Shown here in pieces: positions 31,659 to 40,630 of a stretch of DNA of 64,000 nt. The stretch comes from Actinomycetota bacterium (GTDB taxonomy: Bacteria > Actinomycetota > Thermoleophilia > Solirubrobacterales > Solirubrobacteraceae). Each line of letters starts with the position of its first letter. Position 1 is the stretch's first letter. The notes under the pieces are model-generated. The model did no database searches, was not told where the DNA came from, and saw only the letters and a program-made list of their open reading frames with translations. The DNA lies in contig JAFDWH010000013.1 in assembly GCA_018268595.1 (NCBI GenBank), positions 186,001-250,000 on the forward strand, written 5' to 3'. A program made the translations under genes and the position numbers.

Positions 31659-34600
31659 ATGTCAGTCGACACGACGACCCAGGTCGTGATGCCCCAGATG
31701 GGTGATTCCGTCGCCGAGGGGACGATCCTGGAGTGGCACAAGAACGAGGGCGACCACGTCGAGGCTGACGAGACGCTCGTCGAGATCTCGACCGACAAGG
31801 TCGACGCCGAGGTGCCCGCCGGCGTGTCCGGCACCGTCGTCCGCATCCTCGCCGCCGAGGGCGACACGGTCGCGGTCGGCAGCGCGCTCGCCGAGATCGC
31901 GCCGGCCGACGGGGCCGCTCCGACGAACGGCGGCGCACCCGCCGCCGAGGCGCCGGCCGAGCCGGCCGGCGAGCCGCAGACGCTCGAGATCGTGATGCCG
32001 CAGATGGGCGAGTCGGTCACCGAGGGCGTCGTGCTGGAGTGGCACAAGGCCGCCGGCGACGCGATCGCCGCCGACGAGACGCTCGTCGAGATCTCGACCG
32101 ACAAGGTCGACGCCGAGGTGCCTGCGCCCGCGAGCGGGACCGTCACCGAGCTGCTCGTCGAGCCGGGCGACACGGTCACCGTCGGCCAGGTGCTCGCGCG
32201 CATGACCGCCTCCGCCGGGGGTGACACCGCGGTCGCCACAAGCGCGCCCGCGCCCGCGACCGGCAACGGCGCCTCCGCCACACCGGCCGCAGCCCCGAGC
32301 GGCGACCACCCCGCCTCCCCCGTCGCGCGCCGCGCCGCCGCCGCGCACGGCGTCGCGCTCGACCGCGTCGCGGGCAGCGGCCCCGGCGGGCGCATCGTGA
32401 AGGACGACGTGCTGGCCGCCGCGAACGGGACCGCGACGACGAAGCCGGCCGCCGGCAAGCCGGCCGGCGCGCAGCTGCTCAAGGGCGGCGCGGCGATGCT
32501 CGCGAGATACATGGACGACAGCCGCTCGATCCCGACGGCGACCTCGTTCCGCACGATGACGGTGTCGACGCTCGACGCGCGCCGCAAGCAGCTCAAGGAG
32601 GCCGGCCTCAAGGTCTCCTTCACGCACCTGATCGCCTACGCGATCGCGCAGGCCGGCGCGGAGATGCCGGTGATGGCGCACCACTTCGCCGACATCGACG
32701 GCAAGCCGCACCGCGTCGACGACGGCGCCGTGAACCTCGGCCTCGCGGTCGACGTCGAGAAGAAGGACGGCTCGCGCACGCTGATGGTGCCGGTCGTCAG
32801 AGGCGCCGACGCGCTCGACTTCAAGGCCTTCCTCGACGCCTACAACGCGCTCGTCGAGAAGGCCCGCACGAACACGCTCACGGCCGACGACCTGACCGGC
32901 GGCAACATCACGCTGACGAACCCGGGCGGGATCGGCACCGTCGCCTCGGTGCCGCGGCTGATGGTCGGCCAGGGCACGATCGTCGCGACCGGCTCGATCG
33001 CCTACCCCGTCGGGCTCGGCGAGATCGGCGCGCAGATCGGCGCCGAGAGAGTCATGTCGATGACCTCGACGTACGACCATCGCATCATCCAGGGCGCCGA
33101 GTCGGGCCGCTTCCTGCAGCTGATCGAGCGCTACCTGCAGGGCGAGAACGACTTCTACGAGGGCGTCTTCGGCGCGCTCGGCGTCGCGCTCCCGCCGCTG
33201 CCCGAGCGCCCCGCCCCGCAGCTCGCGGCCGCTCCGACCGCGGCGCCGGCCGCGCCGGCCGGCGCGCCGAGCGAGGAGCTGTTGCAGGCGGTCCAGGCCG
33301 CCGACTCGCTGCTGAAGGCCTTCCGCATGCACGGCCACCTCGCCGCCCAGCTCGACCCGCTCGGCTCCGACCCGGTCGGCGACCCGGCGCTCGACCCGGG
33401 CCCGCTCAGACTCACGCCCGAGCTGATGCGGCAGATCCCCGCGCGCATCCTGCGCACCGGGGTCCCCGGCGAGACGTTCGCCGACGCGCTGCCGCACCTG
33501 AGAGAGACCTACTGCGGCACGATCGCGTACGAGATCGAGCACATCTCCAGCCACCGCCAGCGCGTGTGGCTGCGCGAGAAGATCGAGACGGGCGCCTTCC
33601 GCCGGCCGCTCACGAGCGAGGAGCGCAAGACGCTGCTCACGCGCCTGATCGAGGTCGACGCGCTCGAGCGCTTCATGCACAAGGCCTACCTCGGCCAGAA
33701 GCAGTTCTCGATCGAGGGCCTCGACATGACCGTCCCGATGGTCGACGAGCTGATCCGCCTCGCCGGCGCCAACGGCGGCCGCGAGGTCGTGATCGGGATG
33801 GCGCACCGCGGCCGCCTGAACGTGCTGGCGCACAACCTCGGCCGCTCGTACGGCTCGATCTTCGCCGAGTTCGAGGGCCAGACGACGCTCGACGTGATCA
33901 CCTCGATCCCGCAGGGCGGCACCGGCGACGTGAAGTACCACCACGGCGCCCGCGGCACGCAGGAGCTGGCGGACGGCGGCTCGCTGATCGTGCGGCTCGA
34001 GTCGAACCCCAGCCACCTCGAGTACGTCGGGCCGGTCGGCGTCGGCGCGACGCGCGCCGCGCAGACGACGCGCCAGGGCCCGCTCGCGGCGCAGGACACG
34101 AACGCCGCGCTGCCGGTGATCCTGCACGGCGACGCGGCCTTCCCCGGCCAGGGCGTCGTGGCGGAGACGTTCAACCTGCAGGCGCTCGACGGCTACACGG
34201 TCGGCGGCACCGTCCACCTGATCCAGAACAACCAGGTCGGCTTCACGACGGACCCGGACGACGCGCGCTCGACGCGCTGGGCGTCCGACCTCGCGAAGGG
34301 CTTCGACGTGCCGATCATCCACGTCAACGCCGACGACATGGAGGCCTGCGTCTCGGCCGTGCGGCTCGGGCACGCCTACCGCCAGGAGTTCGGCCACGAC
34401 GTGCTGATCGACCTGATCGGCTACCGCCGCTTCGGCCACAACGAGGCCGACGAGCCCGCGTACACGCAGCCGGAGATGTACGCGAGAATCAGAGACCACC
34501 CGACCGCGCCGCAGCTCTACGCGCGCCAGCTGATCGAGGCCGGCGTCGTCAGCCAGAACGACGTCGACGCGCTGACCGACGCGGTCTGGCAGAGACTGAG

Positions 34601-35906
34601 CGAGGAGCACCAGCAGCTGAAGGCGCGCCTGTCGGCCGCGACGCCGGTCGAGCAGGGCACGGGCGAGTACCAGCTCGACCGCACGCCCTCGCCGGACGTC
34701 GCCACCGCTGTCGACGCGGACCGCCTGCGCGAGCTGAACGAGGCGCTGCTGCGGGTGCCGGAGGGCTTCGCCGTGCATCCGAAGCTGAAGCGCCCGCTTG
34801 AGCAGCGCCGCGACGCGCTCGGTGCCGAGGGCGGCATCAACTGGGCGCACGCCGAGTCGCTCGCGTTCGCCTCGCTGCTGACGGAGGGCACGCCCGTCCG
34901 CCTGACCGGCCAGGACGCCGAGCGCGGCACGTTCAGCCAGCGCCACCTCGTGCTGCACGACCCGAAGACCGGGCAGGAGTACTGCCCGATCCAGCACCTG
35001 CCGAACGCGCTCGCGCCGATGGAGCTGCACAACAGCCCGCTGTCGGAGATGGCGGCGCTCGGCTTCGAGTACGGCTACTCGCAGGAGGGCCCCGAGACGC
35101 TCGTGCTGTGGGAGGCGCAGTTCGGCGACTTCGTCAACAGCGCGCAGGTGATCATCGACCAGTTCATCGTCTCCGGGCTGGCGAAGTGGGGCCAGTCGAC
35201 GCGCCTGACGCTGCTGCTGCCGCACGCCTACGAGGGCTCCGGCCCGGAGCACTCCTCCGCGCGCCTGGAGCGCTGGCTGCAGCTCGCCGCGGAGGGCAAC
35301 ATCCGCGTCGCGTACCCCTCCACGCCGGCGCAGTACTTCCACCTGCTGCGGCGCCAGGCGAAGATCGCCAAGCAGCGCCCGCTGGTCGTGATGACGCCGA
35401 AGTCGCTGCTGCGCCTGCCGCAGGCGACGAACCGCATCGAGCACCTCGCCGAGGGGCAGTTCTACCCGGTGCTGGCGGAGCCGCGCGTCGACGAGGCGAA
35501 GGTCACGCGCCTGATCCTGTGCTCCGGCAAGGTCTACTACGACCTCGTCGGCGCCGAGGAGCGCCAGGACAACGAGGGCGTCGCGATCGCGCGCGTCGAG
35601 CTGCTCTACCCGTTCCCGCAGGGCCAGCTGCTCGAGCTGGTCGCCAGCTACCCGAACCTCAGAGAGGTCGTGTGGCTGCAGGAGGAGCCGCGCAACATGG
35701 GCGCCCGCGCGCACATGTCCCCGCGCCTCATGCAGATCCTCCCGCGCGACCTGAAGTTCGGCTACATCGGCCGCCCCGAGCGCGCCTCGACGGCCGAGGG
35801 CTACCCGGCCGCGCACGCGCAGGAGCAGCGCCGCATCGTCCAGACGGCGCTCGACCTGTCGCGGCCGATCGGGATGTATCCGTCGAAGGCGCCGGGCGAT
35901 CGCTGA
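31659..35906 (+). CDS. kgd: 2-oxoglutarate dehydrogenase E2-E1 fusion with two lipoyl domains
   Basis: 1415 residues joining two subunits of the 2-oxoglutarate dehydrogenase complex. Lipoyl domain 1 at about 8-82 (Lys47 in STDKVDAEV), lipoyl domain 2 at 109-184 (Lys149), a peripheral-subunit-binding segment at about 217-253 (ASPVARRAAAAHGV), the E2 succinyltransferase at about 285-500 (active-site YDHRIIQG, His474), a Pro/Ala linker at 515-540, then E1 to the end: MAHRGRLNVLAHNLGRSYGS, GDVKYHHGARG, LHGDAAFPGQGVV, FGHNEADEPAYTQP (thiamine-diphosphate/Mg) and RGTFSQRHLVLHD. It oxidises 2-oxoglutarate to succinyl-CoA in the TCA cycle. Mycobacterial Kgd/OdhA is also E2-E1 but lacks lipoyl domains. 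TTG 31644 is an alternative start. Confidence 0.95.
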   Translation: MSVDTTTQVVMPQMGDSVAEGTILEWHKNEGDHVEADETLVEISTDKVDAEVPAGVSGTVVRILAAEGDTVAVGSALAEIAPADGAAPTNGGAPAAEAPAEPAGEPQTLEIVMPQMGESVTEGVVLEWHKAAGDAIAADETLVEISTDKVDAEVPAPASGTVTELLVEPGDTVTVGQVLARMTASAGGDTAVATSAPAPATGNGASATPAAAPSGDHPASPVARRAAAAHGVALDRVAGSGPGGRIVKDDVLAAANGTATTKPAAGKPAGAQLLKGGAAMLARYMDDSRSIPTATSFRTMTVSTLDARRKQLKEAGLKVSFTHLIAYAIAQAGAEMPVMAHHFADIDGKPHRVDDGAVNLGLAVDVEKKDGSRTLMVPVVRGADALDFKAFLDAYNALVEKARTNTLTADDLTGGNITLTNPGGIGTVASVPRLMVGQGTIVATGSIAYPVGLGEIGAQIGAERVMSMTSTYDHRIIQGAESGRFLQLIERYLQGENDFYEGVFGALGVALPPLPERPAPQLAAAPTAAPAAPAGAPSEELLQAVQAADSLLKAFRMHGHLAAQLDPLGSDPVGDPALDPGPLRLTPELMRQIPARILRTGVPGETFADALPHLRETYCGTIAYEIEHISSHRQRVWLREKIETGAFRRPLTSEERKTLLTRLIEVDALERFMHKAYLGQKQFSIEGLDMTVPMVDELIRLAGANGGREVVIGMAHRGRLNVLAHNLGRSYGSIFAEFEGQTTLDVITSIPQGGTGDVKYHHGARGTQELADGGSLIVRLESNPSHLEYVGPVGVGATRAAQTTRQGPLAAQDTNAALPVILHGDAAFPGQGVVAETFNLQALDGYTVGGTVHLIQNNQVGFTTDPDDARSTRWASDLAKGFDVPIIHVNADDMEACVSAVRLGHAYRQEFGHDVLIDLIGYRRFGHNEADEPAYTQPEMYARIRDHPTAPQLYARQLIEAGVVSQNDVDALTDAVWQRLSEEHQQLKARLSAATPVEQGTGEYQLDRTPSPDVATAVDADRLRELNEALLRVPEGFAVHPKLKRPLEQRRDALGAEGGINWAHAESLAFASLLTEGTPVRLTGQDAERGTFSQRHLVLHDPKTGQEYCPIQHLPNALAPMELHNSPLSEMAALGFEYGYSQEGPETLVLWEAQFGDFVNSAQVIIDQFIVSGLAKWGQSTRLTLLLPHAYEGSGPEHSSARLERWLQLAAEGNIRVAYPSTPAQYFHLLRRQAKIAKQRPLVVMTPKSLLRLPQATNRIEHLAEGQFYPVLAEPRVDEAKVTRLILCSGKVYYDLVGAEERQDNEGVAIARVELLYPFPQGQLLELVASYPNLREVVWLQEEPRNMGARAHMSPRLMQILPRDLKFGYIGRPERASTAEGYPAAHAQEQRRIVQTALDLSRPIGMYPSKAPGDR
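31767..31816 (+). repeat. 50-bp direct repeat, first copy (lipoyl domain 1)
   Basis: Identical over 50 bp to 32073-32122. Each copy encodes the lipoyl-lysine hairpin DETLVEISTDKVDAEVP. Synonymous sites are also identical, which points to a recent duplication or gene conversion between the two lipoyl domains. Confidence 0.85.
32073..32122 (+). repeat. 50-bp direct repeat, second copy (lipoyl domain 2)
   Basis: Second copy of the 50-bp identity described at 31767, holding Lys149. Flanking sequence of the two domains differs at many sites, so identity is confined to the lipoylation hairpin. Confidence 0.85.
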
Positions 35907-35928
35907 CGGCGGTCGCGCGCCGGCGATC

Positions 35929-36174
35929 TTGCAGCGCGTCCGCGCGACGCCGGAGGGCTTCGTGCGCAGCTACGGCGACGTCTCGCCGGGCGCGCCACGC
36001 GTCGCGGGCGCCGTGCTGAGCGCGTGCGACGACCCGAGCGTGCCGTGGCACCGCATCGTGCGCGCGGACGGCTCACTCGCGAAGGGCGCCCGCCAGCGCG
36101 CGTTGCTGGAGGCGGAGGGCGTGCCGTTCCGAGGCGAGCGCGTGGACATGCGCGCGGCGCGGCTGCCGGACTGA
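35929..36174 (+). CDS. Alkyltransferase-like (ATL) DNA-binding protein
   Basis: 81 residues from TTG 35929. It matches the C-terminal domain of O6-alkylguanine methyltransferases (GFVRSYGDVSPGAPRVAGAV) but the active-site Cys is replaced: PWHRIVRADGSLAKGARQRA has Trp where Ogt has PCHR. PWHR is diagnostic of ATL proteins, which bind O6-alkylguanine without removing it and hand it to nucleotide-excision repair. The N-terminus is about ten residues shorter than usual and no better start lies between the previous stop (35906) and 35929, so a rare start codon is possible. Confidence 0.8.
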   Translation: MQRVRATPEGFVRSYGDVSPGAPRVAGAVLSACDDPSVPWHRIVRADGSLAKGARQRALLEAEGVPFRGERVDMRAARLPD

Positions 36175-36197
36175 GCGCGGCGCTAGCCTGCGGGCGC

Positions 36198-36626
36198 ATG
36201 TGGCTCCAGCGCGAGATCCGGCTCGACCCGCGCCCGCGCGGGTTCCACCTCGTCACGCGCGAGGTGGAGGCCGCGCTGCCCGAGCTGGCCGGGATGCGCG
36301 TCGGCCTGCTGCACCTGCACATCCTCCACACGTCGGCGTCGCTGACGCTCAACGAGAACGCGAGCCCGGACGTGCGCCGCGACTTCGCGAGCTGGTTCGA
36401 CCGCGCCGTGCCCGAGCGCGCCGAGTACTGGACGCACACGCTCGAGGGCGACGACGACATGCCGGCGCACGTGAAGGCCTCGTTGCTCGGCCCCTCGCTG
36501 ACGCTGCCGATCGCCGCCGGCCGCCTTGCGCTCGGCACGTGGCAGGGGATCTACCTGTGCGAGCACCGCGACGCGGGCGGCGCCCGCCGGCTCGTCGCGA
36601 CCGCCTGGGGCGAGGCGGGCGGCTAG
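36198..36626 (+). CDS. YjbQ/UPF0047 family protein
   Basis: 142 residues with the UPF0047 pattern: VGLLHLHILHTSASLTLNEN near 34-53, DVRRDFASWFDRAVPE, then EGDDDMPAHVKASLLG with His and Asp that bind metal, and LPIAAGRLALGTWQGIYLCE. E. coli YjbQ has weak thiamine-phosphate-synthase activity; the true role is unsettled. ATG 36198. Its stop TAG overlaps that of the convergent PadR gene in a shared CTAG. Confidence 0.9.
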   Translation: MWLQREIRLDPRPRGFHLVTREVEAALPELAGMRVGLLHLHILHTSASLTLNENASPDVRRDFASWFDRAVPERAEYWTHTLEGDDDMPAHVKASLLGPSLTLPIAAGRLALGTWQGIYLCEHRDAGGARRLVATAWGEAGG

Positions 36627-37195
36627 CGCGCGCCGGCTCGGAGCTCGCCGTCGAGGCGCTCGCCGCGCTCGATCGCACGCTCCATCTCGGCGCGGATCTC
36701 CCGCACCGACTCGATCTGGACCTCGAGCTGCGCGGCCTCCGTGCGGCGCAGCCACGCCTGGCCGACGTCCGGCCAGTCGGCCTCGACGCCTTCGACGCCG
36801 TCGGGGTGCGCGCGCAGCTCGTGCAGCCGCTCGCGGCAGGCGCGCTCCAGCTCGCGCGTCGACTCGGCGAGGTGTGGCAGGTCCTCGGCGCGCGCGAGGG
36901 CGACCTTCAGCCAGAACGGGTCGCGCTGCGGGGCCAGGTCGATCGGCGCGCGCACCCATGCGCGGAACTCCTCGCGGCCGCTGTCGGTCGCCTCGTACCA
37001 GACGACGCCGCGGTGGCCGTCGGCGGCCTCGCGCGCGCGGATCATGCCCTCGGCGCGCAGCGCTCTGAGCGCCGGGTAGACGGCGGTGTCCGACGACCGC
37101 CACCCCTCGATGCGCCGCTCGAGCCGCTGCACCAGCTCGTAGCCGTAGCCAGGGCGCTCGATCACGAGCCCCAGCACCGCGTGCTTCACCGACAT
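36623..37195 (-). CDS. PadR-family transcriptional regulator
   Basis: 190 residues from ATG 37195, chosen since GGAGG lies 5 bp upstream; ATG 37210 is the alternative. Winged helix MSVKHAVLGLVIERPGYGYE, SSDTAVYPALRALRAEGMIR and GVVWYEATDSGREEFRAWV, then the helical Vir_act_alpha_C domain (LKVALARAEDLPHLAESTRE). A separate PadR from the one at 27490; their recognition segments differ. Target and ligand unknown. Confidence 0.88.
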   Translation of the reverse strand: MSVKHAVLGLVIERPGYGYELVQRLERRIEGWRSSDTAVYPALRALRAEGMIRAREAADGHRGVVWYEATDSGREEFRAWVRAPIDLAPQRDPFWLKVALARAEDLPHLAESTRELERACRERLHELRAHPDGVEGVEADWPDVGQAWLRRTEAAQLEVQIESVREIRAEMERAIERGERLDGELRAGAR

Positions 37196-37280
37196 CCAGG
37201 CCTCCTCCATCGCGTCGGCCGCTCGCGCCTAACCGTACACAGCGGCTCGGGCGCGCCGCGCGCGTCGGGGCGCCGGGTCC

Positions 37281-37952
37281 TCAGGCGAACAGCGTGAGGT
37301 CCGGCTCGCGCTCGCCGCGCAGCACCGCGAGGTCGACCTCGACGCACGCGATCCCGCGGCTCTCCGCCAGCACGCGCGCCTGCGGCTTGATCTGCTGCGC
37401 CGCGAGCACGCCACGGCAGTCCGCAATCGCCGGGTCGAGCCGGATGCGCGTCAGGTAGCGGGAGAGCTGCTCGACCGCGTCGATCGTCCCGACGCGCTTG
37501 ATCTCGATCGCGATCCAGCCGTCCTCGTCGTCGCGGCACATCAGGTCGACGGGGCCGATGTCGGTCGCCCACTCGCGCCGCACGAGGCGGAAGCCCTCGC
37601 CGCACCAGTGCGGCTGCTCGGCGAGCAGCTCCTGCAGATGCGCCTCGACGCCGTCCTTCTCCAGCGCGGCGGCTTCCCCCATGTCGTGCGTGACGTCCGA
37701 GACGACCTCCGCGATGCGGATGTCGAGCCGGTCCTCGGTCGCGCCGGCGAACTTGCGGACGACGATGCGGTCCTCCGCCTCCTCGATCACGCACGGCGGC
37801 GTCATCCAGTTGCTCGGCTTGTAGGAGCCGTGGTCGGCGTGCACCATCACCGAGCCGTCCGACTTCACCATGATGAGCCGCAGCGCCTCCGGCAGGAGCG
37901 CGTCGAGCCGCCCGGTGTAGCGGACCTCGCAGCGGGCGACGATCAGGCGCAC
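37281..37952 (-). CDS. nucS: Mismatch endonuclease NucS (EndoMS)
   Basis: 223 residues. The C-terminal nuclease domain has GPVDLMCRDDEDGWIAIEIKR, the RecB-like D-(x)-ExK core with Asp, Glu and Lys, preceded by GEGFRLVRREWATD. The N-terminal DNA-binding domain begins MRLIVARCEVRYTGRLDALL. The last residues, EPDLTLFA, resemble a sliding-clamp-binding tail. NucS cuts both strands at mismatches in actinobacteria and archaea that lack MutS/MutL. Full length for the family. Confidence 0.95.
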   Translation of the reverse strand: MRLIVARCEVRYTGRLDALLPEALRLIMVKSDGSVMVHADHGSYKPSNWMTPPCVIEEAEDRIVVRKFAGATEDRLDIRIAEVVSDVTHDMGEAAALEKDGVEAHLQELLAEQPHWCGEGFRLVRREWATDIGPVDLMCRDDEDGWIAIEIKRVGTIDAVEQLSRYLTRIRLDPAIADCRGVLAAQQIKPQARVLAESRGIACVEVDLAVLRGEREPDLTLFA

Positions 37953-37998
37953 GGACCGGCAGGTTAGGGACGCGCACGGACGAAGGCCGGCAGCCCGC

Positions 37999-38919
37999 TC
38001 AGCGCAGCAGCGCGCCCGCCGCGTACGCCGCGTAGGCGGTCAGCAGCACGACGCCCTCCACGCGCCGCATGCGCCCGCGCGCGAGCAGGCCGCCGGCCAG
38101 CAGCGCGACGAGCGCGAGCGCCGGCAGGTCGTAGCCGGTGACGCTGCCCGGCACCTCGATCGGCCGCACCAGCGCGATCACGCCCAGCGATCCCGTCAGC
38201 AGGAAGATCAGCGTGCCGAGCGCGTTGCCGACGCTCAGCTCGGGAAAGCCGCGGAAGGCCGGCAGCGCCTCCAGCACGACCTCCTCGAAGGACACGGCCG
38301 CGCCGACGACGAGCACCCCGAAGACGCTCTCCGACAGCCCCAGGTCGCCGACGATCCGCCGCGTGCCGAGGACCAGCAGCTCGGCGCCGACCACGAGCCC
38401 GAGCAGCCCGACGACGAGCTTGGGGACGAGCGCCGGCGGCGGCGCCGGCCGCGGCTCGACGGGCGCCGCCGCGGGGCGGCGCAGCACGATCACGGCGACG
38501 AGCGGCACGAACGCGGCGAGCAGGACGGCGCCGTCCAGGCGCGAGACGCGGCCGTCGGCGCACAGCGCCACGCACAGCGCGGTCGCGACGCCGGCGGCCG
38601 CCAGCAGCGTGCCGGGCGGGGCGATCGCGAACGGCGCGACCAGCGCCGCGATCCCCAGGCCGACGGTGAGCAGGAAGATCGCGGCGCCGACCGAGGTGCC
38701 CAGCGCGGTGCCGGGAAGGTTCTGGAGCGCGGCGGCGACGCCCGCCGCGGTCGACTCGACGTCGAAGCCGAGCACGAGCGCGCCGACGAGCACGCCCGAG
38801 AGGCCGGCCGCCAGCGCCCATCCGCGCAGGCGCTCCACGAGCCCCTCGACGGACTCGACCAGCAGCCACAGGCCGCCGCCGAACGCGGCGATGCCGACGA
38901 CGAGGCTCACGGCCGGCAC
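37999..38919 (-). CDS. Cation/Ca2+ exchanger (CaCA family)
   Basis: 306 residues with about ten membrane helices in two homologous halves. The two alpha repeats are visible: LGFDVESTAAGVAAALQNLP with GTALGTSVGAAIFLLTVGLG, and GAAVSFEEVVLEALPAFRG with LSVGNALGTLIFLLTGSLG. The acidic residues (Asp/Glu in the first segment of each) bind cations in Na+/Ca2+ and H+/Ca2+ exchangers such as YrbG. Between halves is a Pro/Ala loop (about 150-165). Cytoplasmic membrane antiporter; ion specificity not predictable. Confidence 0.87.
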   Translation of the reverse strand: MPAVSLVVGIAAFGGGLWLLVESVEGLVERLRGWALAAGLSGVLVGALVLGFDVESTAAGVAAALQNLPGTALGTSVGAAIFLLTVGLGIAALVAPFAIAPPGTLLAAAGVATALCVALCADGRVSRLDGAVLLAAFVPLVAVIVLRRPAAAPVEPRPAPPPALVPKLVVGLLGLVVGAELLVLGTRRIVGDLGLSESVFGVLVVGAAVSFEEVVLEALPAFRGFPELSVGNALGTLIFLLTGSLGVIALVRPIEVPGSVTGYDLPALALVALLAGGLLARGRMRRVEGVVLLTAYAAYAAGALLR

Positions 38920-39007
38920 GCTACCCGGCGGCAGACGCCGGCGGACCAGGCGACGGTGCGCTGACAGCCGGTGCGCGGAATCGGGCGCAACGGGGATAGC
39001 CCTTCAT

Positions 39008-40630
39008 ATGATCGCCGGCATGTCCTATCCGTCCGCGTCCGGCGAGGAAGTGCCGACGGTCGACCGCGAGCGCCTTCAGGCGCTGCAGCGCATCACCGAC
39101 GCGGCGCTCGCGTCGCTGTCGGTCGAGCAGCTGCTGCAAGAGCTGCTGATCCGCGTCTCGGAGGTGCTGGGGACCCACACGGCCGCGATCCTGCTGCTCG
39201 ACGAGACCGGCTCGATGCTGCACGCGCGTGCCGCGAAGGGGATCGAGGAGGAGGTCGAGCAGGGCGTCAAGATCCCCGTCGGCGCCGGCTTCGCGGGTCG
39301 CATCGCGGCGCGCCGCAGAGCGATCGCGATCGAGGACGTCGACCACGCCGACATCCTCAACCCGATCCTGCGCGAGAAGGGCATCCGCTCGCTGCTCGGC
39401 GTCCCGCTCGTGGTCGAGCAGCGCGTGCTGGGCGTGCTGCACGTCGGCAGCCTCGTGCACCGCGTCTTCACGGACGTCGACCGCGACCTGCTCCAGCTCG
39501 CCGCCGACCGCGCGGCGATCGCGATCGAGCACGCGACGCTCTACGAGCAGCGCCGGCTCGCCGAGGTGCTGCAGCGCCGCCTGCTGCCGACGGAGCTGAC
39601 GGTCACCGGCGGGCTCGAGCTGGCGAGCCGCTACCTGCCCGCCAGCCGCGAGAGCCTCGGCGGCGACTGGTACGACGCCTTCACGCTCGGCAGCGGCCAC
39701 GTCGCGGTCGCGATCGGCGACGTCGTCGGCCACGGCGTCGTGGCCGCCGCCGCGATGGCGCAGCTGCGCACCGCGCTGCGCGCCTACGCGGTCGAGGGGC
39801 ACGCGCCCGCGACCGTGGTGGAGCTCGTCAACCGGCTGATGACCGGGCTCGGCCCCAACGCGATGACGACGCTCGCGTACGCCGTGATCGACCCGGAGCG
39901 CGGGACGCTCGAGCTGGTGACGGCGGGCCACCCGCCGCCGCTGCTGATCCGCGGGGACGGCACGACCTTCCTCGACGGCGTGGCCGGGATCCCGCTCGGC
40001 GTCTCGGACGTCGCGCGCTACGACTCGCACACGTTCCCGTTCGAACCGGGCACGATGCTGCTGCTCTACACCGACGGCCTCGTCGAGCGCCGCTCGGAGC
40101 CGATCGACCGCGGACTCGAGCGGCTCGCCGCGCTCGCGGCCGGCAACGACGACGCCGAGATCCTCTGCCGCAAGCTCGTCGCCGAGCTGGTGAGCGGCGA
40201 GCGGCTCGACGACGTCGCGCTGCTGGCGGCGCGCCTGGAGCCGGTGCCGGAGCGCCTCAGCGGCCGCTGGCCGGCCGACCGCAGAGTGCTCGCGGGGGTC
40301 CGCCGCCTGCTGCGTCGCTGGCTCGAGAAGGTCGGGGCGAGCGCCGACGAGGTCTACGACATCGTCGTCGCCTGCCAGGAGGCGTGCGCCAACGCGGTGG
40401 AGCATGCCTACCGTCCCGGGCGTCACTGGTTCGAGCTCGACGCGAGCTACGATCAGGGCCGCGTGCGGGTGACGATCCGCGACGAAGGCCGCTGGCGCCC
40501 GCCGCGCGGCAGCCATCGCGGTCGGGGCGTGATGATGATGAGAGGGCTGATGGACTCGGTCGACATCCAGCACACCGACAGCGGCACGACGGTCGTGCTC
40601 GAGCGCATCCTGGCGCCGGAGTCGGCATGA
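39008..40630 (+). CDS. GAF-SpoIIE phosphatase with anti-sigma kinase domain
   Basis: 540 residues: GAF sensor at about 25-175 (LLQELLIRVSEVLGTHTAAI; GIRSLLGVPLVVEQRVLGV), a PP2C/SpoIIE phosphatase at about 185-410 (ESLGGDWYDAFTLGSGHVAV with metal-binding Asp, VVGHGVVAAAAMAQLRTALR, TAGHPPPLLIRGDG, LYTDGLVERR), and a HATPase_c anti-sigma kinase domain at about 420-535 (ACQEACANAVEHAYRPG, RGVMMMRGLMDSVDI). It would dephosphorylate and rephosphorylate STAS partners in a partner-switch stress response. ATG 39008 used; ATG 39020 possible. ATGA overlap with the STAS gene. Confidence 0.92.
   Translation: MIAGMSYPSASGEEVPTVDRERLQALQRITDAALASLSVEQLLQELLIRVSEVLGTHTAAILLLDETGSMLHARAAKGIEEEVEQGVKIPVGAGFAGRIAARRRAIAIEDVDHADILNPILREKGIRSLLGVPLVVEQRVLGVLHVGSLVHRVFTDVDRDLLQLAADRAAIAIEHATLYEQRRLAEVLQRRLLPTELTVTGGLELASRYLPASRESLGGDWYDAFTLGSGHVAVAIGDVVGHGVVAAAAMAQLRTALRAYAVEGHAPATVVELVNRLMTGLGPNAMTTLAYAVIDPERGTLELVTAGHPPPLLIRGDGTTFLDGVAGIPLGVSDVARYDSHTFPFEPGTMLLLYTDGLVERRSEPIDRGLERLAALAAGNDDAEILCRKLVAELVSGERLDDVALLAARLEPVPERLSGRWPADRRVLAGVRRLLRRWLEKVGASADEVYDIVVACQEACANAVEHAYRPGRHWFELDASYDQGRVRVTIRDEGRWRPPRGSHRGRGVMMMRGLMDSVDIQHTDSGTTVVLERILAPESA

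Noticed and set aside
31662-35816. A 1384-residue antisense ORF opposite the 2-oxoglutarate dehydrogenase gene
   Set aside because: Its protein is an Arg/Ala/Leu-rich mixture without motifs, typical of the frame opposite a GC-rich gene; the sense strand has full E2-E1 motifs.
35924-36019. Extended frame covering 35108-36019 as a continuation of the dehydrogenase
   Set aside because: It is an out-of-frame translation; the true stop at 35904-35906 is in the motif-bearing frame.
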